Source: Gracilaria caudata
Taxonomy: Eukaryota > Rhodophyta > Florideophyceae > Gracilariales > Gracilariaceae
NCBI GenBank assembly: GCA_030374735.1
Contig: JASCIV010000333.1
Coordinates: 1 to 24,074, forward strand
Length of the DNA stretch: 24,074 bases
Reading direction: 5' to 3'
Part shown: piece by piece, positions 1 to 7,776 of the stretch
Layout: the number at the start of each line of letters is the position of its first letter
Numbering within the stretch: position 1 is the first letter of the stretch
Program-made: the position numbers and the translations under genes
The notes under the pieces: model-generated
Databases searched by the model: none
Told to the model about the DNA's origin: nothing
Seen by the model: only the letters and a program-made list of their open reading frames with translations

Positions 1-683
1 TATCTACCTACCTTGTTCCCTCACACCTTCCATCCTTGCCACTCATTGGCTCCTTTCCTCCTCTCTGACTTTTGTACGACACCAGCGGGGGAAACAAACT
101 TCGCACCGCTGGAAAGTTGCCGCCGCGGCGCAAAAAATTTTGCTCTTGTTTTTCCACGGCGGCGCGGCTGCACTCGCCGTGGCGTGCCACAGCGCGTCAC
201 GTGCGCGTTGCATGTCGCCATCACGCACGCCGCCTCCACGCTTCCTCGTCATGCACCAACCGTCGCGCATATCGACTACACTTTCTGCAAAGATACGCAG
301 GGGCCCTTCCCTGACGCCAAGCGCCATCCAACCGCGTGTCTTCCTCGAGTGCAGCCTCTCTCAGCTCCTCAGCCCCGCCACCTCCGCTCGCCACGTCCTT
401 TACTCCGCACACTCCCCGCTCTCCCCAAACTCCGCCCACTGCCAGTGCGCCCCTGCTACGTATCCTTCTCACCGCCGTGCCGTCCCCCTTTAACCCTCAG
501 TTAATTCCTAAGCAAAAATAAAACGCTTCGTCTACGTACTCCTCGAAAAAACAAGCGCGACGCACATGTTCATCGTCGAACGCGTATTTATCCATAATCT
601 TGCTGTACAAGCGTTCTCTCTAACATGTAGGCACGTAGTGATCAGCTATTTAGGTGTGTTAGATTCTGGCTTCTCTCGGTCTG
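1..683. other. Left-edge spacer, no recognised gene
   Basis: No recognisable protein in any frame. The plus strand is strongly C/T-rich at about 1-65 and 345-495. Low A+T there leaves long open frames (for example 1-504 on plus), but they start without ATG and read as Pro/Ser/Arg-rich low complexity, so I do not call them. An AATAAA lies at 517-522 on plus. The minus strand below 684 should contain the 3' UTR of the MAP kinase. The stretch could also be the tail of a plus-strand transcript entering from the left. Confidence 0.5.
517..522 (+). terminator. Candidate poly(A) signal AATAAA
   Basis: A plus-strand AATAAA followed by ACG, the same nine bases as at 20482-20490. No plus-strand gene is recognised upstream in the window, so it may serve a gene ending from the left or be chance. 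Confidence 0.2.
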
Positions 684-2060
684 TCATTCTTCCATTGCCT
701 GCTCCGCGTGATTAGCGAAACTGCTTGCATGATGCGCGGGCGCCCCATCAATTCTTGCCAGCTCAGCCTCGCTCATCGTTGTGCTTCTGTAGTCCCGCAT
801 CGCTGCCTCTGCTCTATTCGCCACGACCGACACGTCAGTTCCGATTGTGCGTCGCGTTAGAGAATACACCTCCATATCCTGTCGAAATTGCTCGGCTTGG
901 CTTGGCAACATTGATACCCTTGCGCACCGGTCGCGCCCAACCAGTAGTTCATCCCTGGCCTCCGGATGATACGCCAGAATCTCCTTGATGAATTCCATTC
1001 TCATTTCCTCCGCGCTCAGACGCACCCGCTCAAATGCGAATTCACGCTCGTCCAATGGTTCTGTGGTTTCACCCCACCCGAGAAACTTGAACTCATTGAA
1101 ATACGGCAGAGATAGTGCTTCCGAAGCCGTTATTCTCTCGTCCGGATCAAATGCCAGTAATCTCTGTAGCAGATTGATCGCTCCGGGGTCCGCATCCCGG
1201 TAGATGGCAGATAGAGATGCCGGCGGCTTGCTCGGAAGACGCTCCAGAGCTTGCGCCAGACGCTGGTCGCCAATGCGGTCCATGACCGCCTGCGATGGTT
1301 TGCCAGTGACGTTGAGAATCAGTTCAAACTGATGCTGAGCGTTTAGGCCAGGGAAAAGAGGTTTCCCTCGCCCCAGAATCTCAGCAAAGATGCACCCCAC
1401 CGACCACATGTCAATGGCAGTGGAATACTTTGTCGAGTATGCCAGGATTAGCTCTGGTGCTCTGTACCAGCGCGTAGCAACATAGTCGGTCCAGAACAGA
1501 ACCTCCTCGTCTCTCTGAAAGGCAGCCCTCGCCAGACCAAAGTCGCACACCCTTAGCTGGCAGTTGGCATCGACGAGAATGTTATTGGGGTTAAGATCTC
1601 GGTGAAATACACGAGCCGAGTGCAGGAAGTTAACGGCGCACAGCAGTTGAAACATGACATACTTGACGTGCTTCGGACTGAGCTTAGTCTTACTCCGCAG
1701 TAGGCGGCCCAGATCGGTGGGCATGAGCTCGAACACGACAAATACATCGTTGAAACTGTCGCGCTGACCAGGTATGAGCACGTCCTTAACGGAGATGATG
1801 TTCTCATGCTTGTGCAGAAAGCGAAGAAACTTGAGTTCGCGCAGGATACGGGTAGCCATACCGGAGGAGTCGAGCACGCTCTTGATGCGCTTTACAGCGA
1901 CACGTTCCCTCTTGATTTGGTCAAGAGCGGAGACGACTACTCCATAGGCGCCCTCGCCGACGACTTTCTCGACGATGTACCGCGACGACTGCACGGAGGG
2001 CGTGAAGAAGCTGCGCAAGATGGACTCCCGCCGAGCGCGACGGTCGCGCGTAGACGACAT
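684..2060 (-). CDS. Mitogen-activated protein kinase, TDY type
   Basis: Intronless, 458 aa, a Ser/Thr kinase of MAPK cascades acting in cytosol and nucleus. Visible motifs: Gly loop GEGAYG at 35-40, ATP lysine K57 (AVKRI), alpha-C glutamate E75, HRD at 153-155, DFG at 173-175, and the dual-phosphorylation motif T191-D-Y193 followed by VATRWYRAPE. A MAPK-type C-lobe follows (DMWSVGCIFAEIL), then a C-terminal tail. TDY is the motif of plant and algal group-D-like MAPKs; here the tail is short, about 130 residues after the kinase core. Odd: the catalytic loop reads HRDLNPNN, with Asn157 where active Ser/Thr kinases have Lys. The start is the first in-frame ATG. The frame stays open upstream to 2414 but has no ATG and reads as low complexity. 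It is divergent from the chorein gene. Family certain; activity uncertain because of N157. Confidence 0.95.
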   Translation of the reverse strand: MSSTRDRRARRESILRSFFTPSVQSSRYIVEKVVGEGAYGVVVSALDQIKRERVAVKRIKSVLDSSGMATRILRELKFLRFLHKHENIISVKDVLIPGQRDSFNDVFVVFELMPTDLGRLLRSKTKLSPKHVKYVMFQLLCAVNFLHSARVFHRDLNPNNILVDANCQLRVCDFGLARAAFQRDEEVLFWTDYVATRWYRAPELILAYSTKYSTAIDMWSVGCIFAEILGRGKPLFPGLNAQHQFELILNVTGKPSQAVMDRIGDQRLAQALERLPSKPPASLSAIYRDADPGAINLLQRLLAFDPDERITASEALSLPYFNEFKFLGWGETTEPLDEREFAFERVRLSAEEMRMEFIKEILAYHPEARDELLVGRDRCARVSMLPSQAEQFRQDMEVYSLTRRTIGTDVSVVANRAEAAMRDYRSTTMSEAELARIDGAPAHHASSFANHAEQAMEE

Positions 2061-2603
2061 GGGAGGGGGTGTGGGCACAGGAAGAGGTGGGGGGTGGGAG
2101 GGTGAGGGAGGGTAAAAGGTAGTGGGGGTCTTAAAAGGGGGTAAGGGGGTGGTGAGGTGAAGTAGGGTTGCGGGAGGGAAGGTGCGGAGGCGGCAGATGG
2201 TGAGGGTAAGGCGGTGGAGTGCGATGGCGCAAAGAGAAAGGGGCGTCGCAGCAGTGCTGAGAGCTGCGCTGTGCTGCGGAAGGCGGGCAGCAGGCGCGGT
2301 TGAACGCCCGGACGGTGCGCAAGGCGATGAGGTCTTGTCCGGGAGGGGGGCAGTCGAGGGGACTTGCCGCGCCGTATGGGCGGCGTACACGTGGGCCGCG
2401 CGCAACAGCGGCACGCGCGCGTAACCGCCGACCAGCGGCGCGAGGCGTCGTCACACCGCACTGTCACTGCGTCACGACTGTCAGCGACTGCAGCGTTTCT
2501 CTTCGCCTGCCCGCCGTCGCACCATGCACGCGCGCCGCCTCCGTCCGCCACCGCACATCACATCACTCCCCCGTTCCCCTCCTCCTCCTTCCCCCTCGTT
2601 GCC
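2061..2603. promoter_or_regulatory. Divergent promoter between MAPK and chorein gene
   Basis: The only space between two divergent start codons, so it must hold both 5' leaders and promoters. The MAPK side is purine-rich on the plus strand (pyrimidine-rich in the MAPK leader), with dense G-runs at 2061-2149. A G-box-like CACGTG sits at 2388-2393. The chorein side ends in an unbroken 24-nt pyrimidine run at 2574-2597, directly before the ATG at 2604. No TATA box is evident. Confidence 0.6.
2089..2112 (+). other. Predicted G-quadruplex motif
   Basis: Five runs of at least three G (2089-2094, 2096-2098, 2100-2102, 2106-2108, 2110-2112) separated by loops of 1, 1, 3 and 1 nt. This satisfies the standard G4 pattern. 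It lies 29-52 bp upstream of the MAPK start, on the template strand of that gene. More G-runs flank it (2061-2069, 2124-2128, 2137-2141, 2145-2149). Confidence 0.7.
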
Positions 2604-5000
2604 ATGCTGCAGAACACCCTCTCCGCGTTGCTGCAGTCCGTCGCCAGTCGCTACGCGGAGCTCTCGCCGTCTGATGTAGGCATCGGTCTTCGTGGGGGCC
2701 GTCTTGTCGTCGACGATGTTCAGCTGCGCGCCGATACCTTCAATGGCCCTCATATTCCCTTCCACGTCCACGAGGGCCGTGCTGGCCGCCTTCGCGTCAA
2801 TGTGCCATGGTCTGCTCTCACATCCGCGCCCGTCCAGGTCTATCTGGAGAACGTACATCTCATCGCCGGTCCCAAGCACAGCTACCCCGACCACACTCCC
2901 GCCGCGCGCAACAAGCGGGCGTCGAGGCGTTCGTCCGCGACGTCGGCAGAGTGGCATCAGACCAATGTCGGTCGCTTGCTTTTCAACGTTTCGGTCGAGA
3001 TGTATGGGCTCAAAGTGGAGTACCGTGACGACCATTGCGTCGGCATTATTTCCATAGCTTCGCTGCATGCCTACAGCGCCGGCCCTGACTGGCAGCGTCG
3101 CTTTGTATCGCTCACGTCTGGCCTTGACCCAAATAGCCCACAAGCCACTGCAGTCACTATGCGCAAGCTCGTCCGTCTCAGTGGTGTGCACTGGGTCATG
3201 ATCCCTCGAGCCAAGCCCGCAGCCGAGCAGCCCGACAACGATCAACTTGAACAGCACAGGCGCATGGATCTGCAGTCCTACGAGAGTCAAGCCCCAATTC
3301 TTGACGGTATACCCATCTCGGTCAAAGTACTGCTGCATAGCGGAACTGCCGAGATCGATCACCACTTTGCCCCCGGGTTACACGCCGAAATACATGTAGA
3401 TATCGAAGATCCCACCATTAACCTTACTGCCCGTCAGATCAAATGGATTGACCATATTGTCAAAGCCGGTTTTGGCTTGGGTGCCAAGAACGATCAACCC
3501 CGTTCTGCACAATCTGTGGCGTCAACTCCCAAACGGAGAAGGCCGCAACCACTCACTGATGCCCAAAATTCTTCGGCGCCCACGAGCAACGGTCTGAGCG
3601 AGGATGAAACTGATCGTTCGGAGGCGGAAGATTCTGTTAGCGCGAGCGACGACATGTCAATCAGCTCACGATTGGAAAAAGAACTTGCGCATCAATTACA
3701 AACATCTCGCTCAAACTCCACCGCAAACTCCTCAAGGAAGCATGTCACTCAATACCCCAAGCAGTCGCGGCAAGCCAACGAGGACGATGAAGACGAAGAG
3801 TACGAGGAAGATGATTTGATCATTGTGCAGGATCCGAGTACTTCAGATGATACTGAAACTTCTCGAGGGGGTGGCCTCAGGTCATTTTGGCAAGCTATTG
3901 TGAGTGAGAACGCTGATGACACTGTCGACGACGCGGCGATTGCCTTAGGTCTATCCAATGGCCACACACTAGAAGAAGAGGATGCGGACATGATTCCAGA
4001 TGTGCAAGAGGGCGACGAAGCCGAACACCACTTCGCTCGAGAGGCAGTGAACGCTGCCGCAGAGGCAGGCGGTCTAACTATGCAACTGTTTTTGCGCACA
4101 CCGGATCACAAGGCTTGGGAAAAGGTCAAGAAGTTAGAAGAAGAGCTTGAAGAAGAGAAGCAATTAAGAACACGTTTGGAAGATGCCGAGAGGATCTTGA
4201 AAGAATCTGAGCAAAGGATTCAAGTCTCTGAGGCTATGGCGCAGAAGTTGCGAGACCGAAATGAAGCTCTAGTCAAAGAACTTCAAGACCTTGAAAACCT
4301 GACCTCTCGGGCAGGAAAAAACAAAGACGCCATGATCCGACAAATGGAGGCTGCGCTGTCCAAAGCAGAAAGAAACCTTCAAGCTCTGTTGCAAGAAAAG
4401 TTCGAAAAGGATGCGAACAGCGCGATTACGAAATCGATTCAAGTCAACACATATCAAGAAGAACGCGATGAAAATAAGCTTTCCGAGAATTCGGAGCCAG
4501 CATCTGGGAACCAAGAGCTGACATCCTCGGGCTCCGAGAGACCCCGCGAAGATGTTGACAAAAAGATAGCTCAACCTAGATCAAAAGATCCAGAGAACTC
4601 TGAAGAGAGCAAGGCCCCTATGAATCAAAGAACTTCAAACGACATGAGCGAGTCTACTGACGAGAAAAAGCAGCTTCCACCGTCGAGAGAACTGCAAGAG
4701 AAGAGTCGGGCAGCCGTGCCCGACCCCATTCCGAGCAAAGCAAACAAGGAAGATTCTTTCGTCGCTACCAAGGGCACTGTGCTGGACACCAACAGCTCAG
4801 CACCAGTCAGAAGTCAAGAGCCTGCGCTTTCAGAGATCCAGCTGCACAATGATAGATATGGTCAGCTTTCCATGGATGCACCCTCCGTTTCAATTACCAA
4901 GCTAATCGCAGATATGAGCACCAAGGTCGACGTTACAGAGTCCTCACGTAACAAACATCTTGAAGCGGCCATGTCTTCGGAAGGTCTAACTCTTATATAG
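2604..5000 (+). CDS. Chorein (VPS13-type) N-terminal domain protein with coiled coil
   Basis: 798 aa, intronless. Residues 1-90 match the chorein N-terminus of VPS13/BLTP lipid-transfer proteins: an amphipathic first helix, SPSDVGIGLRGG, LVVDDVQLR, then RLRVNVPWSALTSAPVQVYLENV, closest in my memory to VPS13B/COH1. The homologous region seems to run to about residue 280. After that come Ser-rich and acidic linkers (very acidic near 390-406), a long heptad-like coiled coil at about 500-610 (KKLEEELEEEKQ onward), and a polar tail. VPS13 proteins form hydrophobic lipid channels at membrane contacts and run to thousands of residues; this one keeps only the entry domain. An in-frame ATG at 2376 would add 76 residues, but the conserved domain begins exactly at the chosen ATG, which follows a pyrimidine tract. 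Function in lipid transfer is inferred from the domain. Confidence 0.8.
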   Translation: MLQNTLSALLQSVASRYAELSPSDVGIGLRGGRLVVDDVQLRADTFNGPHIPFHVHEGRAGRLRVNVPWSALTSAPVQVYLENVHLIAGPKHSYPDHTPAARNKRASRRSSATSAEWHQTNVGRLLFNVSVEMYGLKVEYRDDHCVGIISIASLHAYSAGPDWQRRFVSLTSGLDPNSPQATAVTMRKLVRLSGVHWVMIPRAKPAAEQPDNDQLEQHRRMDLQSYESQAPILDGIPISVKVLLHSGTAEIDHHFAPGLHAEIHVDIEDPTINLTARQIKWIDHIVKAGFGLGAKNDQPRSAQSVASTPKRRRPQPLTDAQNSSAPTSNGLSEDETDRSEAEDSVSASDDMSISSRLEKELAHQLQTSRSNSTANSSRKHVTQYPKQSRQANEDDEDEEYEEDDLIIVQDPSTSDDTETSRGGGLRSFWQAIVSENADDTVDDAAIALGLSNGHTLEEEDADMIPDVQEGDEAEHHFAREAVNAAAEAGGLTMQLFLRTPDHKAWEKVKKLEEELEEEKQLRTRLEDAERILKESEQRIQVSEAMAQKLRDRNEALVKELQDLENLTSRAGKNKDAMIRQMEAALSKAERNLQALLQEKFEKDANSAITKSIQVNTYQEERDENKLSENSEPASGNQELTSSGSERPREDVDKKIAQPRSKDPENSEESKAPMNQRTSNDMSESTDEKKQLPPSRELQEKSRAAVPDPIPSKANKEDSFVATKGTVLDTNSSAPVRSQEPALSEIQLHNDRYGQLSMDAPSVSITKLIADMSTKVDVTESSRNKHLEAAMSSEGLTLI

Positions 5001-6361
5001 GAACAAACTCGTCACGGAAACATCGAACTTAGAACATGATGAAGACAGGATGTTCGTTTAACCTTAATTGTAAAGTTTACGGTAGAAGCTCTGAAGGCCG
5101 GTGGCGCCGAGCCTTTCTTCTTCACCGAACGCGAGCGGATGCGTCCGATAGGTCCATTTGAAAGCCTATAGCACCCAGGTTGGCCGACTACATGTCTCGT
5201 AGGCAAGCCATGCGTATGGCATTTGGCCGTCCTAATTTTTCTTCCAAGCTCATCTCGATGCTGTAATTGATTTCCGTGGTGGGTACGGGAGACGATTTGC
5301 AGCGTTGCACGGTGGTGATCAGCTTGAGATATGAGATCTTGTAATGAGCAGGAGAGCCGTACAAAATAACACCATCTTGACCAAGACTCAACACGCACTT
5401 GATCAGGACAAATGCTTGAACTTCAGCTTGTTATCTTGAACTCGCCTGAAGGTAGCGAGCTGGAAGATGACGAGCTGATCGTGATGGTGATACATATTAG
5501 ATATTCAATGCGCATCAGCTTGTTTGGTGTAGTGAACGCGGGAACGTTTGTTCGATGAGCGCTGTTAAGCGCGCCCATATCCGGGACCTGGGAATGTGGA
5601 GCGCTGCTAGGTGCAAACTTTGCTCTGCAAAGATATTGTGACCACTGCAGCTCACAAGAGTCTTCTTCGTCAAGACACGTACTGTATCTGCATTCTACAA
5701 AACATCTCGAAAGATATCTATCTACCCTTGTACTCTGTAACTCCGTATCCATGGTTTGTAACGAACAACACATCTCGGCCCAGGATTCTCGGGAGTTCCG
5801 AGACTAGGACAGAAATCTGCTGACCTGCGGGTTGGAAGTTTTTAGTTCGAACTTGGAATTTCCAACGTCCGGGATGGAGATCCGGAACTGAATTTGCCAA
5901 GAAAACCCGGCCCATGTTACAAAAATTGGTTTTGAAAAGCCCTCTTCGAGTTCAAAACGGAAACCACCCATGGTTGGATATCGTGGACAAACCAGAAGGG
6001 CTCTGCACTTCGTTACGTTTCCGTGTTTGAGCTTACGTTGGCGCCGATAGCTAGACGTGTACCCACGACTTCGACGATATAAACGGATATACGACTGCGT
6101 TTTCACACTGCAAATGCCGTGGAAATTGTTAACGTAACTCTGAAGCAGTTCAGCTCCGAATCACAACTGTCAACAGCTTCCGACACCTCTTGACTCAATT
6201 GCCGTTGCGACTGAGACAGGAGAGCAGAGTCGAGCCATTTCAGTCGATCTGCCTTATCCACCTCTTCCAAAACTGGGAACATCAGAGTTGCATCGCAAGA
6301 AATTAAAGCGTAACATCCATACCTGCTAGGTGAACGGACAATAGCGAGAGAACACGGTTTT
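5001..6361. other. Spacer with possible unannotated minus-strand gene
   Basis: No family recognised. Several consecutive minus-strand open segments have reasonable codon use but no shared frame: about 6340 to 6103, 6106 to 5804, 5915 to 5718, 5694 to 5515, 5430 to 5188 and 5165 to 5064. Some junctions show splice-like signals, for example a GTGGGT donor near 6066 and a TGCAG acceptor ending at 6003. The longest has 81 codons. Segments of this size also arise by chance, so I do not call a CDS. A 36-bp imperfect palindrome sits at 5831-5866. Confidence 0.3.
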
Positions 6362-6628
6362 ATGAAGCTCACAATAAACAAGGTTCGTTTAGTAGCAGCC
6401 TGGACATGGAATGCTGGTGATGACGCTTGTGGAATCTGCCGCAATCCTTTTGATGGTTGTTGTCCAGACTGCAACATCCCTGGCGATGCCTGTCCTTTAG
6501 TGTGGGGCGTTTGCAAACATCCTTTTCATCTCCACTGCATCTCGAAGTGGATCGGTGCACAACAGCCTGAACATCAGAAATGCCCAATGTGCAGACAGGA
6601 TTGGACGTTCGAACCGCCGAAGCAGTAG
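6362..6628 (+). CDS. APC11: Anaphase-promoting complex subunit 11 (RING-H2)
   Basis: 88 aa, intronless. The catalytic RING subunit of the APC/C ubiquitin ligase, which recruits the E2 and drives ubiquitination of cyclins and securin in the nucleus. The whole protein aligns with APC11: the start MKLTINK, AAWTWNAGDDACGICR, the family signature GCCPDC followed by PGDACPLVWG, CKHPFHLHCISKW, and KCPMCRQDW. Zinc ligands are visible at C23, C26, C51, H56, C59, C74 and C77, plus the extra Cys cluster typical of APC11. Length matches the usual 84-90 aa. The next gene on the same strand, TGS1, begins 38 nt after this stop, so this gene has almost no room for its own 3' UTR or poly(A) signal. Confidence 0.97.
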   Translation: MKLTINKVRLVAAWTWNAGDDACGICRNPFDGCCPDCNIPGDACPLVWGVCKHPFHLHCISKWIGAQQPEHQKCPMCRQDWTFEPPKQ

Positions 6629-6666
6629 TGCAACCAAGCATCAAGAACGACTTCGACGCCGGAGAG

Positions 6667-7776
6667 ATGAATCCTTCAGTAGACCAGCGTCAACCAGAGG
6701 AGGAAAGGAATCAACCGACAGAATTGCAAATCGATTCAACGAACAGGCCGCTGCCTTCAATATCAGTCATCGAGATCGAACCAGGAGCTTCTCAGAAAGA
6801 CGGTCAAACGCGAATCAAGGAACCAGGAGTGAACGAAGAAATTCAAATGAATCCCGAAGTGAACAAACAAGAAAATGTTGAAGATAGAAGTAAACAGAAC
6901 CTTGAAGATAACGGAAAAGGCATGACAGCAATAACTTCGAAGCCACACGGAAAAGAACACAACCAGAGAAAACAAACATGGTTCATCGACCGGAGCCTAG
7001 GTGACCTAGTCTGCAACAAAGCAAAGGCTGTCAAGATGTCAAACATCACAAAATGCATCCCAAGTAAGGTTTCGAAGGTATCGCACGTTGCGAGAAAGAT
7101 ACCTCGTCAACTGAAAGTTGGCGTGAAGCATATCAAGAAGAAAATGCAGACTCCGAAGCGGCTGGCAAAGTACTACTTTCAAAGGTACCGCTTGTTTCAT
7201 CGTTTCGACGAAGGGGTGGTCATGGACGATGTGAGCTGGTACTCTGTAACTCCTGAGAAAATCGCGAAACATATTGCAGAACGATTTGCGGGACGGCAGG
7301 TGGTTGTTGATTTGTACAGCGGTGCTGGAGGTAATTCGATTCAGTTTGCTCTACACGGAGCGTATGTTATCGCAGTGGAAATCTCTCAAAGTCGTATTGA
7401 GATTGCTCGTAACAATGCTCGAGTGTATGGGGTAGAAGAGTACATTGAATTCATCGCCGCAGACGTTGTTGATGCACTGAGAATGATGAAGGAGCGGAAC
7501 ATGTTAGTGGATGGCATTTTCATGTCTCCACCGTGGGGAGGTCCCGAATATCAAGAAAGTGAGAATTATGACGTTGGCGGTTTCAAGCGTGTAGTAGATC
7601 TTGCGCGAACGGTTACGAAAGATGTGGGCATCTTGGTGCCGAGGAATGTTAGCGGGGAAAATGTTTTGAAATGTTTTGGACCGTGTGAGATGGAATGGAA
7701 CTACCTGGGAAACAAGACGAAGACAGTGACGATCTACTTCGGAGACTTGATCAGTCTTCCTGCCGATTGTTACTGA
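6667..7776 (+). CDS. TGS1: Trimethylguanosine synthase (cap hypermethylase)
   Basis: 369 aa from the chosen ATG. It converts the m7G cap of snRNAs and snoRNAs to m2,2,7G using SAM, in nucleus or Cajal-body-like sites. The C-terminal catalytic core (about residues 166-369) matches the family: LAKYYFQRYRLFHRFDEG, WYSVTPEKIAKHIA, the SAM motif DLYSGAGGNSIQFA at 215-228, the catalytic SPPWGGPEY at 287-295, and NKTKTVTIYFGDL near the end. The N-terminal ~160 residues are polar, rich in Glu, Gln, Asn and Lys, and unconserved. Start choice: the frame opens at ATG 6580, inside APC11, which would give 398 aa and a 49-nt CDS overlap. ATG 6667 is the first outside APC11. Later in-frame Met codons would also keep the core. 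Family certain, start uncertain. Confidence 0.93.
   Translation: MNPSVDQRQPEEERNQPTELQIDSTNRPLPSISVIEIEPGASQKDGQTRIKEPGVNEEIQMNPEVNKQENVEDRSKQNLEDNGKGMTAITSKPHGKEHNQRKQTWFIDRSLGDLVCNKAKAVKMSNITKCIPSKVSKVSHVARKIPRQLKVGVKHIKKKMQTPKRLAKYYFQRYRLFHRFDEGVVMDDVSWYSVTPEKIAKHIAERFAGRQVVVDLYSGAGGNSIQFALHGAYVIAVEISQSRIEIARNNARVYGVEEYIEFIAADVVDALRMMKERNMLVDGIFMSPPWGGPEYQESENYDVGGFKRVVDLARTVTKDVGILVPRNVSGENVLKCFGPCEMEWNYLGNKTKTVTIYFGDLISLPADCY

Noticed and set aside
13..504. Long plus-strand open frame at the left edge
   Set aside because: No ATG start, Pro/Ser/Arg-rich, and overlapping open frames in other phases are explained by low A+T content.
2061..2414. 118-residue N-terminal extension of the MAP kinase frame
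   Set aside because: Begins with GTG, contains no ATG, reads as low complexity and is absent from the family; the first ATG is at 2060.
5037..5092. ATGATGA followed by CTGA, like C/D snoRNA boxes
   Set aside because: Ends do not pair into a terminal stem and no C'/D' boxes are visible.
6362..6516. Antisense open frame through APC11
   Set aside because: Shadow of the conserved APC11 reading frame; only the part below 6362 is considered in the hidden-gene finding.
6555..6881. Plus-strand 108-aa Arg/Ser-rich frame overlapping APC11 and TGS1
   Set aside because: Lies in a different frame from both recognised genes, resembles no RS protein I know, and is explained by A-rich composition of the TGS1 N-terminus.
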